From Drosophila miranda (Eukaryota; Arthropoda; Insecta; Diptera; Drosophilidae), in NCBI RefSeq assembly GCF_003369915.1, contig NC_046675.1, positions 12,586,001 through 12,650,000 on the forward strand: a stretch of 64,000 nt of DNA, given 5' to 3'. This document shows, one piece after another, positions 13,709-24,810 of the stretch. A program made the translations under genes and the position numbers. The first letter of the stretch is position 1, and each line of letters begins with the position of its first letter. The notes under the pieces were generated by a model. That model made no database searches, was not told where the DNA came from, and worked only from the letters and a program-made list of their open reading frames with translations.

Positions 13709-16373
13709 GGGCAGGAACCAGTGACTGGCAGACACACACACACGTTGTTCCATTGAAATGGACCACAACTAGAATCCAGTCTAAACAATGCTCGGCCAAA
13801 GCAGCCACAAATGGGGCCGGCCATTTCCGGTTACTTCTGTTTCGATGCCTTGTTTATTTGCACTTCAATTAATTACACCATTCAGCAGTCGGAACAGTCC
13901 TCCCTCCCCGTTCGTTTTCCCCCACTGTCTGCTCTATTAATTGCAAATTTCATGCATTCTTTATGGTAATTTTCCTCGGCTAGCGCCCGCAGCTTTTGTC
14001 AAATTGTTTTTCGTGCCTCATTAAGTGTTCTGGCCATCTCGCTCTGTTCGCTATGGTTATCTCGGTTATCTGGTATGGCCTGCAGGGCATTCCAGCCTGC
14101 GGCATGGGCGTTTAATTTATTTCAGATGACTTTTGATTATTTTAGCAATTGGATTTATGACCAGCCATAAATAAATAAATATTACGTGAGACCACTAAAT
14201 TTTATTAGCTGTTGAAATGCGTTTAATTTGTACTTGACCATCTGGAAGTTGGAATAATTAACGGCTATAAAAAAGTGGCAGCAGCGATATGCAAATAAGC
14301 ATTGGTCATTGATAGTACTGCTGGTATGCATACACATTGTACAGGGAGGCCTTCTACTAATCCAAAACAGATTGCTGCTGCCTACCCAATCGTATCTACT
14401 CAAAAACCCGCAAATATCTCAACCAGGAATGGGTCTTGCCGCCTCGAGAATTTCGACAGTTTGGCCAGATCTGAACAAAATCAAACCCCAAATGAAGATG
14501 CCCGTCTGCCGGAGGAAACGGCATATGCCAGAGGTCACCACTCGTTTGGAGCATCTTGCCATAAATTAGCTTTTTGGCCCAAAGAATTTGGGGCGTGCTT
14601 TTCTGCCCATTTTCTTTAATTTTTCCCCTATTGTTTTGCTCTCGGGCGGGATATAAATTCTGTCGTTTAGCTTCATTTATCAGCCATGTATTTGTGCGTG
14701 TATGTTGGTTTGGCAAGAAAATCAATAAACATGTGGGCGAACGGGAGTCGAGTCCTCGCTGCCTCGCCTCCTGAGTCGCTTCCCAATCCCATTTTTGACA
14801 GTTATTAATCAGAGCCCGCGCTTGCGTGCAATTAGTGATGCTATAAAACATCATAAATTGCTTTAGGCCGCCTCCTAACGAGAACTTTAAGAAGAACACG
14901 GGAACCCTTTTTACGAGGCTCGCGCATGAATTCAAATCACTTGATTAGTGGCAATTAATTTGCCCTACGCCTATGCGTAAATCACTCAGCCAACCAGAAG
15001 GGTACTGAACAGAGGGAACAGAAAACAGACATGTTATGGGTCAACCCATAGTGGCCCTAAGGGGAATCGTTTATGCGAATAGAATACTGAGATAAGAATG
15101 TAGTTGTTGGTTTAGATATTGCAGCAAATTATTGATTTAATCAGTCTAGTTTATGACTATTTTGCTTAAAATCCTGCTAAACACCAAAATTTGGACATCC
15201 CACATTAGCGATAGTATGCGTATAATAACTGCTAAGGCATTACCAAGCCAATTAGGTCAGTTCGATTTGATCCGGTGTTGCTTTTGATGTAGAAGGGGAC
15301 TCGGTGACATCACAATCTCCTCACAGTATAAACCGAACGTACTAGTTATTCTGGGATTGTGTCAGAGGACCTGTTGTTTATAGCCCCAGTTATGACGGGT
15401 GTTAATGCCTCGTTTGCGTGCCCCGCCACCACTTGGCATGGCCTTCACTGCCTTGGCTGGCTCCTGCTTGGTTTCGACCGGGCCAGTTCAATTTGCAACT
15501 AATAGAATTGTCACTCATATTTTGTCGACATCTGTTGGGTAGCGTGGCTCGTTTTCTCTGGCACAATATTTGTCCACATTCGGGGAATTCAGTGGATGAC
15601 TATCATTCACCGCAATTGTGTTGTGTGACAAGTGAATTTGTCACTGGTGGCTCAAGTTGAAACAAAGCCAAGGCCGGGAGACTGAAAATGGCATGTATTA
15701 CGAGTATGCGAAGGAAGCCAACGGGCAGTGGTAGGGGAAAATTTGAATCCATGTTTTGGACATTTTTTTTACTAGCTGGAAAAGGGAAATGCTTTCATTT
15801 GGAGCTGCCACAAAGCATTTCCGCTTTGTGGCACACACATAATGTGTGTGGTTGTGTGTTTGTGACAATGAGTGATGTTTCTGTGTGTGTGCGCCTTGGT
15901 CAACGCTAAGAGGCAACAAAAAGCAGCATCAAATTCTGGGCTGCCATCATGATGGATAGCCACATATTAACTGTCTAATGCATACTGCAATTACGAAATT
16001 TTAGTACTCTATTAGCTAATAGGTATCTTTTGTGTGCTTGCTCTTATCAGAAACATCTCCAGTTTCCTCAAATGATGTACCAACACATTTACTTAGTGAT
16101 ATTGATAGTGGGAAATGTCTTATCTAAATTGATGACCAGTATTACAATAGTTTCTATAACGCACTTTCTTGCTAATGAAACAGCAACTCCGTTTGCGACG
16201 CTTAAAATTAGAATTGAGTTAATTAATGTCCATAAATATTATTTTTAATATTTTTGAATTTGTACTGCGCATGCCTCTGCGACGCAATGCTGCTCTCTTG
16301 CTCTGCCGCTCTCTTGATGAACTGTTTGCTGTGCGCTGTCTCGTATGCGCCGTTTGGCAGCCGGTACCACGAA

Positions 16374-16445
16374 GCCTCTTTAGCTCAGTGGTAGAGCGTT
16401 GGTCTCGTAAACCAAAGGCCGTGAGTTCAACCCTCACAGGAGGCA
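16374..16445 (+). tRNA. tRNA-Thr (anticodon CGT)
   Basis: A 72-base cloverleaf can be drawn. The acceptor stem GCCTCTT pairs with AGGAGGC (one G-T pair) and the discriminator base is A. The D arm contains AGCTCAGTGGTAGAG (A box). The anticodon stem TTGGT/ACCAA encloses the loop CTCGTAA, giving anticodon CGT, which reads the threonine codon ACG. The T arm contains GTTCAACCC (B box). There is no intron and CCA is not encoded. A TTTT run about 25 bases downstream may end transcription. A second copy with the same 72 bases begins 329 bases downstream. Confidence 0.95.
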
Positions 16446-16702
16446 AGTTTCACATGATTAACTATTTTGATTCGTTTTATAAAACGTTTTATAAAATATA
16501 TTACAAAGAAATATTTCCATAGATATTCTCATTTTATAACCATACTCTATTTACTTAGGTGTGTTGTTCTTTCAATGACGATGAGTCACGATCTGTTTGA
16601 TAAGCATCTCTCAGTTCTCTCTTTCACGCTCATTATTCTGCATTTCCCAGCACCGCTGAGCGGGGTGGGTGATATAAGGCATTTGGCGCCGCTCTTCGCA
16701 GT

Positions 16703-16774
16703 GCCTCTTTAGCTCAGTGGTAGAGCGTTGGTCTCGTAAACCAAAGGCCGTGAGTTCAACCCTCACAGGAGGCA
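16703..16774 (+). tRNA. tRNA-Thr (anticodon CGT), second copy
   Basis: Same 72-base cloverleaf and anticodon loop CTCGTAA as the copy at 16374. The sequences just upstream of the two genes differ, so the duplication is not recent or the flanks have diverged. The first run of five T (16804-16808), the likely Pol III terminator, overlaps the left terminal repeat of the mobile element that follows. Confidence 0.95.
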
Positions 16775-16806
16775 AGTGGCAAACTTTCAATAAGTTTCAT
16801 TCCTTT

Positions 16807-17920
16807 TTATACCCGATACTCAAAATGAGTATTGGGGTATATTAGATTTGTGGTGAAAATGGATGTGTGTAACGTCCAGAAGGAATCGTTTCCGACCCCA
16901 TAAAGTATATATATTCTTGATCAGCATCAATAGCCGAGTCGATTGAGCCATGTCTGTCTGTCCGTCTGTCCGTCTGTCCGTCCGTCCGTCTGCCCGTCCC
17001 TATTAGCGCCTAGTGCTCAAAGACTATAAGAGCTAGAGCAACGATATTTTGGATCCAGACTTCTGTGATGTGTCACTGCTACAAAAATATTTCAAAACTT
17101 CGCCCCGCCCACTTCCGCCCCCACAAAGGACGAAAATCTGTGACATCCACAATTTTAAAGATATGAGAAAACCAACAACGCAGAATCATAGAGAATGACC
17201 ATATCTTTTAGACTGCAGAATCTGAATTGGATCGTATTATTATTATAGCCAGCATCAAGAAAACAATTTCATTTTTTCTCGCCCTGTCTCTCTCTAACAC
17301 ACACGTAGCATAGGCGGCTTTGCTTAGAGTAAAACATTAGCGCCTAGATCTCAGAGACTATAAAAGCTATAGCAACCAAATTTGGTATCCACACTCCTAA
17401 GATATCGGACCGAGACGAGTTTGTTTCAAAATTTCGCCACACCCCCTTCCGCCCCCGCAAAGGACGAAAATCTGGGGATATTTACAAATCTCAGAGACTA
17501 TTAACGCTAGAGTAACCAAATTTGGTATCCGCACTCCTGCTAGATCTCACTATAAAACGTATATCTCAAAATTTCGCCTCACCCCCTTCCGCCCCCCCAA
17601 AGGACGAAAATCTGTGGCATCCACAATTTTGAAGATACGAGAAAACTAAAGCAGAATCATAGATAATGATCATATCTATCAGGTTGCTGAATCTGGATCA
17701 GATCAGATCATTTTTATAGACAAACGGAACAAATCAATTTGCAGTGGCTACGCAGCGCCCGACGTCACGCTCAGACTGATTTTCTGTCTCTCTCGCACGC
17801 ACTCTTTGTCGTGTCGTTCAATATTAGCGGCGTCTGACGGAGGAGAGCCATACTGACTTAGTATCGGGTATAACTGTAGAGTTGCGGTGTCCGCAGCAAC
17901 TCACAACGTTCCCCCTCGTT
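16807..17920. mobile_element. mini-me / DINE-1 (INE-1)-like non-autonomous repeat
   Basis: The element is bounded by a 13-base inverted repeat: TTATACCCGATAC at 16807-16819 and its exact complement at 17861-17873. Near the left end is a (TA)-rich segment followed by a (GTCY)n tract at about 16950-17000, the arrangement described for Drosophila mini-me elements. The interior carries about three diverged copies of a unit containing CAAAGGACGAAAATCTG (about 17125, 17458 and 17600) and of a unit with ACTATAAAAGCTA-like sequence. Past the right inverted repeat is a short GC-rich hairpin (about 17880-17901), as at the 3' end of Helitron-like elements. It has no coding capacity. The outer borders are approximate. 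Confidence 0.75.
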
Positions 17921-18953
17921 TTCTTCTTTTTCTTTTAGATATTATTTAAATATGAGGGTTGATTTTATATGTAATTCATAACTGCCTTTGAGAAGACTCC
18001 AATGTAGTATTTTTCTATTTAGGGGCCTCAAGAACCCTTTAATGTAATATTTTCTTATTTTTCTGAACCCAGTGTGGGGTTGATCAAGCGTTGAGTGGGT
18101 TGGTAGTAAGCTTGCCATTTGGGGCAGCAGGAAAGAACATTGCGTCAAGGGCATACCTAACTACTTCTTGAGCCCTCTTCTTGGCCGGCCCCAACTGTTA
18201 TTTTATGACTGCCCACTCGCACACGCAGGGCGTTGCGCACGTTTGGGCCTTTAAAACTAACGGCAAATACGAGTTGTAAATAGGGTTTCCGGCTCTGGCT
18301 GTATGGTGAATGATGCGGTCATTATGTCTTTGCATTTGTGTGGGTGTGACCATATGGAGAACGTGCAATGATTATGTACATGCTACATACAACACGAGTA
18401 TGTACAGATGTACTTGGTGCTTGTGTATGACCCGATACTTGTGTGTGCCGTTCCTGTTTGTTTTGGTGGCAAATTAGAGGAAATGCTTGTGGCGCCATAA
18501 ATAGCGGAAATAAAAATAAATTTAAGCAAATTGCGAAGAAGGAAACTAGGACTCAATCACAGCTTGACCAGTAAAGATATGCCATCTACTGTCAATGCCT
18601 ACAGATAACCCCACTTGCCGATAATTATTGTCTTGATTCGAGTAGTGTATACATATGGTACATATATAGAATCAGCATTATCGATATGGAGTAGCGACAT
18701 AGCAGAAACTCTTACGCTGCTTCCCAGGAAGCGTCGAGGAATGACCACTAAAACGTGGCAAAGATCAATACAGGAACTGGAATATTATTTGTTTAGGTCA
18801 CTCCCACTATGGGGTAACTTATTAGACCAACAAAACTCATAAATGAGGCCCATTTAATCCCTGAAAATATGAATTAAACAACTATTAAATGTACACGATT
18901 TGTATTTCTCGTATTGTTAAAGTATATGATATACAAATTCGATGTATACTATG
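17921..18953. other. Gene-poor spacer
   Basis: I see no gene or complete repeat here. It lies between the mobile element and the 3' end of the first Turandot gene and includes that gene's 3' flank. Confidence 0.5.
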
Positions 18954-19430
18954 TTACTCTTCTTTCTTACTCCCAAAGAAGAAGTCATACAAACCCGCTC
19001 CAAGGCTATTAAAGAATCCACTTGCTACGTCTTTTGCAGGCTCAGTCAAGAGCTTTGGAACTATAAACTTTATTTTTTTTTTGCCGCCTTGTCTAGGCAT
19101 GCCATCCACTAATATAGTATCATGATCCGTAGCTGTATTTTCATCGATAAGCCTGTCAAGTGATTCCCTTAGTTCCGGAGATAAGGTGTAAGAAATGCGC
19201 TCATATATCTTGACTAATTCTGGGATATTATTGATCTTAGTCAAATCATCATGGGAGCTATTGTAAATTTCAAATAATTTGCGCTTATCCTCATCCAGAT
19301 TATTGTCCGTATACCCAGTGTATAAGAGACATAGGAAGAGCAACGAAAGAAACCTGGAAATACGTATTAAAATGTGAAATTACTTTTTGATTTACTCGAC
19401 TTACACTAAAGTTATGGAAGAAGTGGGCAT
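18954..19430 (-). CDS. Turandot-family secreted stress protein (copy 1)
   Basis: Two coding exons on the minus strand, 19430-19405 and 19353-18954, joined by a 51-base intron with GTAAGT donor and CCAG acceptor in phase 2 give 141 residues. Residues 1-24 form a signal peptide with a hydrophobic core (VFLSLLFLCLLY). The mature part is charged and helical, with the family hallmark VDGMPRQGG near the middle and a C-terminal GFFNSLG motif typical of the TotA/TotX-like members. Known family role: small humoral factors made by fat body and released into haemolymph after infection, heat or other stress under JAK-STAT, Relish and MAP-kinase control. A TATA/initiator promoter and a STAT site lie upstream. 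Family membership is clear from the motifs; which melanogaster Turandot is orthologous cannot be settled here. Confidence 0.9.
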
Positions 19431-19465
19431 CGCGACCAGTCTTAAGCGCCTGCTTGAGTCAATTG

Positions 19466-19497
19466 AACTGGTACGTAGAATTCAACAGAATATATAC
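19466..19497 (-). promoter_or_regulatory. Core promoter of Turandot copy 1
   Basis: On the minus strand TATATA begins at 19496 and an initiator-like CCAGTT has its A at 19469, 27 bases downstream. This predicts a 5' leader of about 39 bases before the ATG at 19430. A GATAAG (plus orientation, 19509-19514) lies just upstream of the TATA box. Confidence 0.55.
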
Positions 19498-19627
19498 CCC
19501 TTGGAGAAGATAAGACAGACCCATTTGAGATTAACTTTTCTATATATAAATCGGAAGATGTACAGTAAGAGCTCGAAGTAAATGCTATCAGCAGTTAATC
19601 CAGATCATTGACTTTATTGGCACGCTC

Positions 19628-19636
19628 TTCTTGGAA
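19628..19636. promoter_or_regulatory. STAT92E consensus site upstream of Turandot copy 1
   Basis: TTCTTGGAA fits the Drosophila STAT consensus TTCNNNGAA and lies about 160 bases upstream of the predicted start. The same nonamer occurs upstream of Turandot copy 3. The match is seen in the sequence; function is inferred from the known JAK-STAT dependence of Turandot genes. Confidence 0.55.
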
Positions 19637-22600
19637 AAGCCACAAGGCGTTCAGATAATGAGTATTTCTTTAAATAAGGTCATATGTATGCTTCAGCATA
19701 GCTTAAGTGGTACTTATCCGATACCAAAAAGTAATTTCCAAACAAAATTACAGCTTAAATTGATACACCGGGTGGGTTTTCTAATATAATAATTAGTTGG
19801 GGAACCGTTTCCTCTTGTGACCAATCCTTTTTTAGAAGATTAAAGACAAGTTGTCGCTCAGATCTAGCCATCACTTAATTAAGTGCCCACGCACTCAGAG
19901 CACCTGCCAGAGCTATGCAAATGGATGTGTTAATTGTGCCCCGGTAAGGCATGCCACACATTTCAAAGGCTCGACTCTCGACGTGTAAGACAAGGCGGCG
20001 AAGCAAGGTAAGGTAACCACATAAGCTCCAAGTGTTGGTATTCTTCGATGCCCCGCCACTAAATGAAATGACATAAATTTAAAGCATCCTGCCACGACCT
20101 ATGCGAAATTTATGAATTAATAAGGCACGCAGGCGACAAGGTCGGATGGGGGCGCCTTGTGCCTTTTTATTGGATAGCCCGAAACCGGGGACCGGGTCGG
20201 TTGAGGGCCTCTCTCATCATCCAGTTGAAACTAATTGAAACTGACAGGGTGCCAGTGCCAGTACCAGTGCCGTGCCGGGCGCAATTCGAGGCACTTTTGT
20301 TGCTGCACATGATGATGACGATGACTGCGCGCACAGCGAGGAAATGTTAATCAGACGGCCCAACTCCGCTATGGCGAAATCAAATCAAGGTAATTTACCG
20401 TAAGAGACAAAAAGGAATCATTTCATTTCCCTGCTGTCAGAAGCTGTCAACACACCCAGGAAGGCCTTGCCTGCCTGGCAATACTCCGTATATCTAAGGC
20501 ACAAGGGTATGATAGATCCGCGCAAATATATGTAACACTAGGAAGAAGACTTCAAATCCTTCCGATCTGTTAAATATTTCAAAAAATAGGATGGGTGCTA
20601 CCGTTTTTTATCAGCATTATTCAGCGTATATCCTTAGTAGCGGGTATCTTTTTGGCTGTTCGTGGTTATGTCGTAGATTGGGTCCCCCATGGGAGTAAGA
20701 GTGGAATGGAATTGGCACGAAGAAGGGTAGGAGATGGCAGTAAGCCAAGCCAAGCTCTGCAATTTATATGCGTACAGCAGATACCAAAAATTTGGTCTTT
20801 TCTTGGAACTGAATGGATGGAGTGTGGAGTGGCAGTAGGAGTGGCAGTAGGAGTGGCAGTAGGAGTGGCAGTAGAAGTGGGAGTGGGCGTACCGACTTAC
20901 CTTATTCCGGGCCCACACTTTGCATATTGTGTACATCTTAAGTCCGTACAGTCAATATCTGACATCTCTCTATCACTGTCTCGCTCTCCCCTCCCTCACA
21001 CATACGCAAGGAATACTCGCTTGTTGCTTAGTATGCAGATGGCGAACAGCGAACGGCGTGCTGTGTGGCTGTGTTGGTGGGTGTTCGCTCGGGTTCCGTT
21101 GCCTCCTTTTAGGCAGTGCATTTCCCATTGGCGCCAACTTTCGCCTTTTTTCCTTCGCTTTCGTTTTCCCTTTGGCTTGCCTGCTTCCTTTATTGGTATG
21201 TATACCTTTCTGGCTCTAGAGCGCACTTCAACACGCACAAACACAAAAAGAAGAAAATTGCAAAAAACAAGAAAGCATTTTCCCTTTTAATTTCAACATT
21301 TCTCTGCCTTTCCCTTGACTCTTGTTGCCGTTCAGGTCCTCTGACTGCTGCCAGCCCATACAGCCCTACAGAAATGACTGTTGCCTGCTTTGAATTTAAA
21401 CAAATGACGAATTGTTGCTGCCTCTTTAATGGTCGCCTTCATTCATCCTCCTCAAAGAGACTTTCAGCTATTTATGTGCACGGCTTTGTTCCGTTCCCCG
21501 CCAACATTTTGAGACGGGACCGATGTTTGCCTTGTTGGCCGCAAAACTTTTGTTTGCCATTGTTTGTCGACTTTTCGTTTTGTTGTTTATATTAAATGTA
21601 TATTTGATTCCTTTATGATTTTGTTTACATTATTGCGTTGTTTTATTTGTGTGCTCGTGAATTTTAATGAGCTGTCGTGGGCCCATGAGTCTATAAATAT
21701 TATATTCCGCCATATATTCCACGAATGAATTTTTGATTCGGGCAGCAAAATGACCAATTAATGATAATCAGCTAAAGAAGTATAGAGATTTCCCCTGACA
21801 ACCCATACCCCAATCAGGACTCTTACATTTTCTTCGGTTTTCTTTAATTTATTGTTGGTTTTCGCCTGTTGTAAGTTATACCTCTTTACATAGGTACATA
21901 TGTACATACATATGCACTTGATAGGCTATTTTAGCAGTTTTACTTTTGCGCTTTTCTAAATACATTTTACATTCGGTTTAGTTTAGTTTAAATTAGCTTT
22001 AGTTTTAGTTTAATTCAATTAATAATACAATACTCGTACATTTCCGTCCCTTTCGCTTTCGATTTGGTTTCAATTACATAATACTAAACATTTATAAGAT
22101 ACTTTCAATATCGACAATTGTTTTAATATATAATTAGGTATATATAGATATATTTATGTATATATTGATTCATATTATCTGTGTGAGCCTCGTCATCAGT
22201 ATATCAGTGTATAATGCAGCTCGATAGTTTTCTCATGCACGTAGCCAAATTATTGTTTACGATTACATATGCAATTCGACTTTTACCCAGGATTTAAACA
22301 ATTCATGCTCGTAGTTTTATACAATTTGCTCGTGTGTCCAATGACGCGCCCTGGCATTTTCATTGGAGTTCTTGTGTAGACAAATATTGGTGTAGATGGA
22401 AATGAGATCAACAACAAACCTACATAAATGGGAAAATGCTGAAAATGCGATGCGAGATATGTCAGCTGAATATATGTGCTTCAATGAGTCTGTTGCCGCT
22501 CTCAAAGCGGATAAAATCAATAACGAAGAGGTTTCCCTAATGTTCAGCAAATTTTACTGGGCATGTGTTGTATTCCCATCGGTTTTTGGAAGTACTTTGT

Positions 22601-24123
22601 GTCCATTTGTTTTTTTTTTGGCATCTCTCATTACAATTCACTAATAATTCGGAGTGGTTTTTCAAAAGCTTCTCACATGACAATCATATGCCTGACATTA
22701 AATGCTCCTCTTTGTTCGGGCCACAAAAATGAGCTACAGAACATTGCGAAGGACCAGGCTGGGATTAGATATTTTTCAAGATTCCTTACCATGTAAAGAA
22801 CCTGGAATTGTAGCCCCCCATTAAGTACCTCGCTCTCCATAGCTGTCAAGCCAAATATTTGTTGTTGTTGTGTAATATGGCCACATTTTTGGTTGATTTA
22901 CTCGCAGCTTTCCAGAATTCGGAATCATTTTGGAGAGCTGCTTTGGTTGTCTTGTGACAGCCTTTGTAAGATATTTATTGTAAATATGGTTCTAATATCG
23001 ATTCGTGCTCGAGTTTTATGGATTGCGTTTGCCTTTTTGCTTAGGCCATAATTTTTTCGGGCCAGATGTTTTCTGCCTTTATCCTATGCCGCTATGTATA
23101 CAGATATATGTATATAGTATTTGTGTTGTTTTTCCAAGTTTTGACTTTTATTAGGCTAATAAAACTTTAAATTTACCATTTTTGTTTTCGTTTTTTGTAT
23201 GCTCGGTACTAGAGCTGGATATTTGTTTTACTGGTGATTTCTGTTTCTACAATATTTCGTTAGTTTCAAGAGAGTAACCCGTATTTCAAATTGTTCAGGG
23301 TTTCAGTGTATTCCTGACTTTCTGGTCTATTGGAGACTGTAGTACCTTCTCTGGTTCTTATCTCATTGCACTTCCATTACATTCGATTCTGTTTTATGTA
23401 TTCCTCTCGTCTTGTTTATTCTTCAATGCATTAACGGATTTTGGGGCTAATAAAATGTTCGATTTGTTGTTGCTATTTGCCTCTGCCGCTGCCAATTTAT
23501 TTTCACTTTGTTGTCTGCTCGTAAATCCGAATTCGTCTTCATTCATCAGCAAAATTTATGCGCAGCAGCTCAACATATCAAATTTGATGGGTCTCTCCGC
23601 TCTCCCCCCGACATTAAGTGTGACTCGCATTTAATTAGCAGGAAACCCCAAGGAAGGACACAGATATAGAACACAAAACGGAAAAGAATGCGGTCCTGGC
23701 TTAAGTATTTCTAAATAATTGTCTAGGCTTACGGGGTATGTGTGGATTTTTAGTTCAATTGTACATCTGAAATGTTCCCATTTGTATATCGAGAGGTGGG
23801 TTGAAACTCAAACCTTTGGATTCTCCTTGGCATCCTGCTGCTGCTGCTCGTTCCTGTCCTATTTATGATCTCCTATGCGCATAATGGATATCTCATTAAA
23901 GCGAAAGACACACACGCAAAATACTGACGAGGCAGCCAGAAGAAGGTCACAAGGACGACAGAATGCCGATGTTGATGTCAGCTGTTAGTTGTTCTTGAGA
24001 ATGTTGTCGTAACGTGGCCTGTGGGCCTCAGCAGAATCCGGGACATGGCGAAACACAGAAGGATAGAGACAGCTGGTTGGGTGGATGGGGGCTTAATGTA
24101 GGGATATAGGCGGCATAGTGGCC
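19637..24123. other. Gene-poor spacer between Turandot copy 1 and the KCTD gene
   Basis: No supported gene. The longest open frame (plus strand, about 20595-21290) translates partly from a 12-base minisatellite and has no recognisable domain. AT-rich DNA dominates from 21.6 to 23.7 kb. The right end must include the 3' untranslated region of the minus-strand KCTD gene. Confidence 0.5.
20826..20873. repeat. 12-base minisatellite (GGAGTGGCAGTA)x4
   Basis: Four exact head-to-tail copies of GGAGTGGCAGTA, then diverged units. In one frame it reads as repeated Gly-Val-Ala-Val, which explains the open frame across it. Confidence 0.95.
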
Positions 24124-24810
24124 TTAATCCCGAATGAAGACAAACTCATTGTAGTGGTTCCAGCGGTTCTCCTCCGTGTCCACGCCCGGCTTGGGCTCCG
24201 CGGCCGAGCCAGCCGTCCCCGAGCCACAGCTGCCGGCCAGACGATAACCGTGATCGTGCAGATTGTCGAAGGCCTGCTCGATAAAGCAGTGCTTCAGGAA
24301 GAAGCGCGAGGTGTAGCGGTCAGGACCGCCGTGGTCCGGATCCCGTGACTCGTTCAGCGTGTCGCCGAAGATCTCGCGGCACTGGGCCACACGGCCGCAG
24401 ACCAGGATGCGGGACAGCTTGCGGAACTTGACATCAGCCAGCCCGTCCTTGCCGAACTGAAAGCTGCCCCGGTAGCCAATGGTGATGCAGCCGGGCGGAC
24501 GGGCGTCCCGCTCCCCGCGTATGCAGTCGAGCATGGCGGTGAGCTTGAAGTGCTCCGCCTCGCGCTGCAGGCGCTGACGCTCGCGGAAGCCCTCTGGCAG
24601 ATGCAGCGCCTTATCGCGCAGGTAGTCCAGGATGTAGCGGAAGAGGACCCCGTCGCGGTCGAGGAAGTAGCGACCCTTGCTGTCTTTGGCCAGCGATTCG
24701 CGTCCCTCGCCAAAGAGTTCGTGCAGCAGCGATGTCTTGTCCTGCAGCAGAGTGGCCAGCGTGGTCGTGTAGCTGACACCGCCAACATTTAGCTCAATGA
24801 TTTCGGACAT
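24124..24810 (-). CDS. Ktl: BTB-domain KCTD8/12/16-type protein (GABA-B receptor auxiliary subunit family)
   Basis: Single-exon frame of 228 residues starting at the first ATG (24810-24808). Residues 3 to about 100 are a BTB/T1 domain, opening with IIELNVGG and containing SKGRYFLDRDG and FRYILDYLRD. Residues about 107-228 match the H1 domain of vertebrate KCTD8/12/16, including ILVCGR, FGDTLNESRDPD, RYTSRFFLKHCFIEQAFD and the closing YNEFVFIRD. In vertebrates these proteins form oligomers through the BTB domain, bind the GABA-B2 tail and speed or desensitise G-protein signalling. The fly member is, to my memory, CG10830/Ktl; the symbol is given on that basis. The coding part is markedly richer in GC than its surroundings. 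The upstream region to about 25.3 kb reads like a 5' leader, but no promoter was pinned down. Confidence 0.9.
   Translation of the reverse strand: MSEIIELNVGGVSYTTTLATLLQDKTSLLHELFGEGRESLAKDSKGRYFLDRDGVLFRYILDYLRDKALHLPEGFRERQRLQREAEHFKLTAMLDCIRGERDARPPGCITIGYRGSFQFGKDGLADVKFRKLSRILVCGRVAQCREIFGDTLNESRDPDHGGPDRYTSRFFLKHCFIEQAFDNLHDHGYRLAGSCGSGTAGSAAEPKPGVDTEENRWNHYNEFVFIRD

Larger units (their letters stand above)
1..16373. other. Intergenic or intronic DNA without recognisable genes
   Basis: I see no exon, RNA gene or complete mobile element that I can support in this stretch. Open frames are short, many begin at non-ATG codons, and they show no domain, no paired splice sites and much low-complexity sequence. 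It contains CA repeats at 284-306, 2708-2727 and 7365-7389, a 17-base C run at 3526-3542, a six-base repeat at 9761-9785 and a CTGA tract at 13664-13708. It could be intergenic DNA or part of a large intron of a gene outside the window; the sequence alone does not decide. Confidence 0.6.

Noticed and set aside
14396-14935. 179-codon minus-strand open frame
   Set aside because: It starts at a non-ATG codon, has no domain, no splice logic and no coding-like composition, and lies in AT-rich DNA where such frames arise by chance.
20595-21290. 231-codon plus-strand open frame
   Set aside because: It depends on a non-ATG start and reads through a 12-base minisatellite; the remainder shows no protein-like pattern.
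24354-24788. Open frames overlapping the KCTD gene in other frames and on the other strand
   Set aside because: They are by-products of its GC-rich codons. Only the 228-residue frame carries the BTB and H1 motifs.
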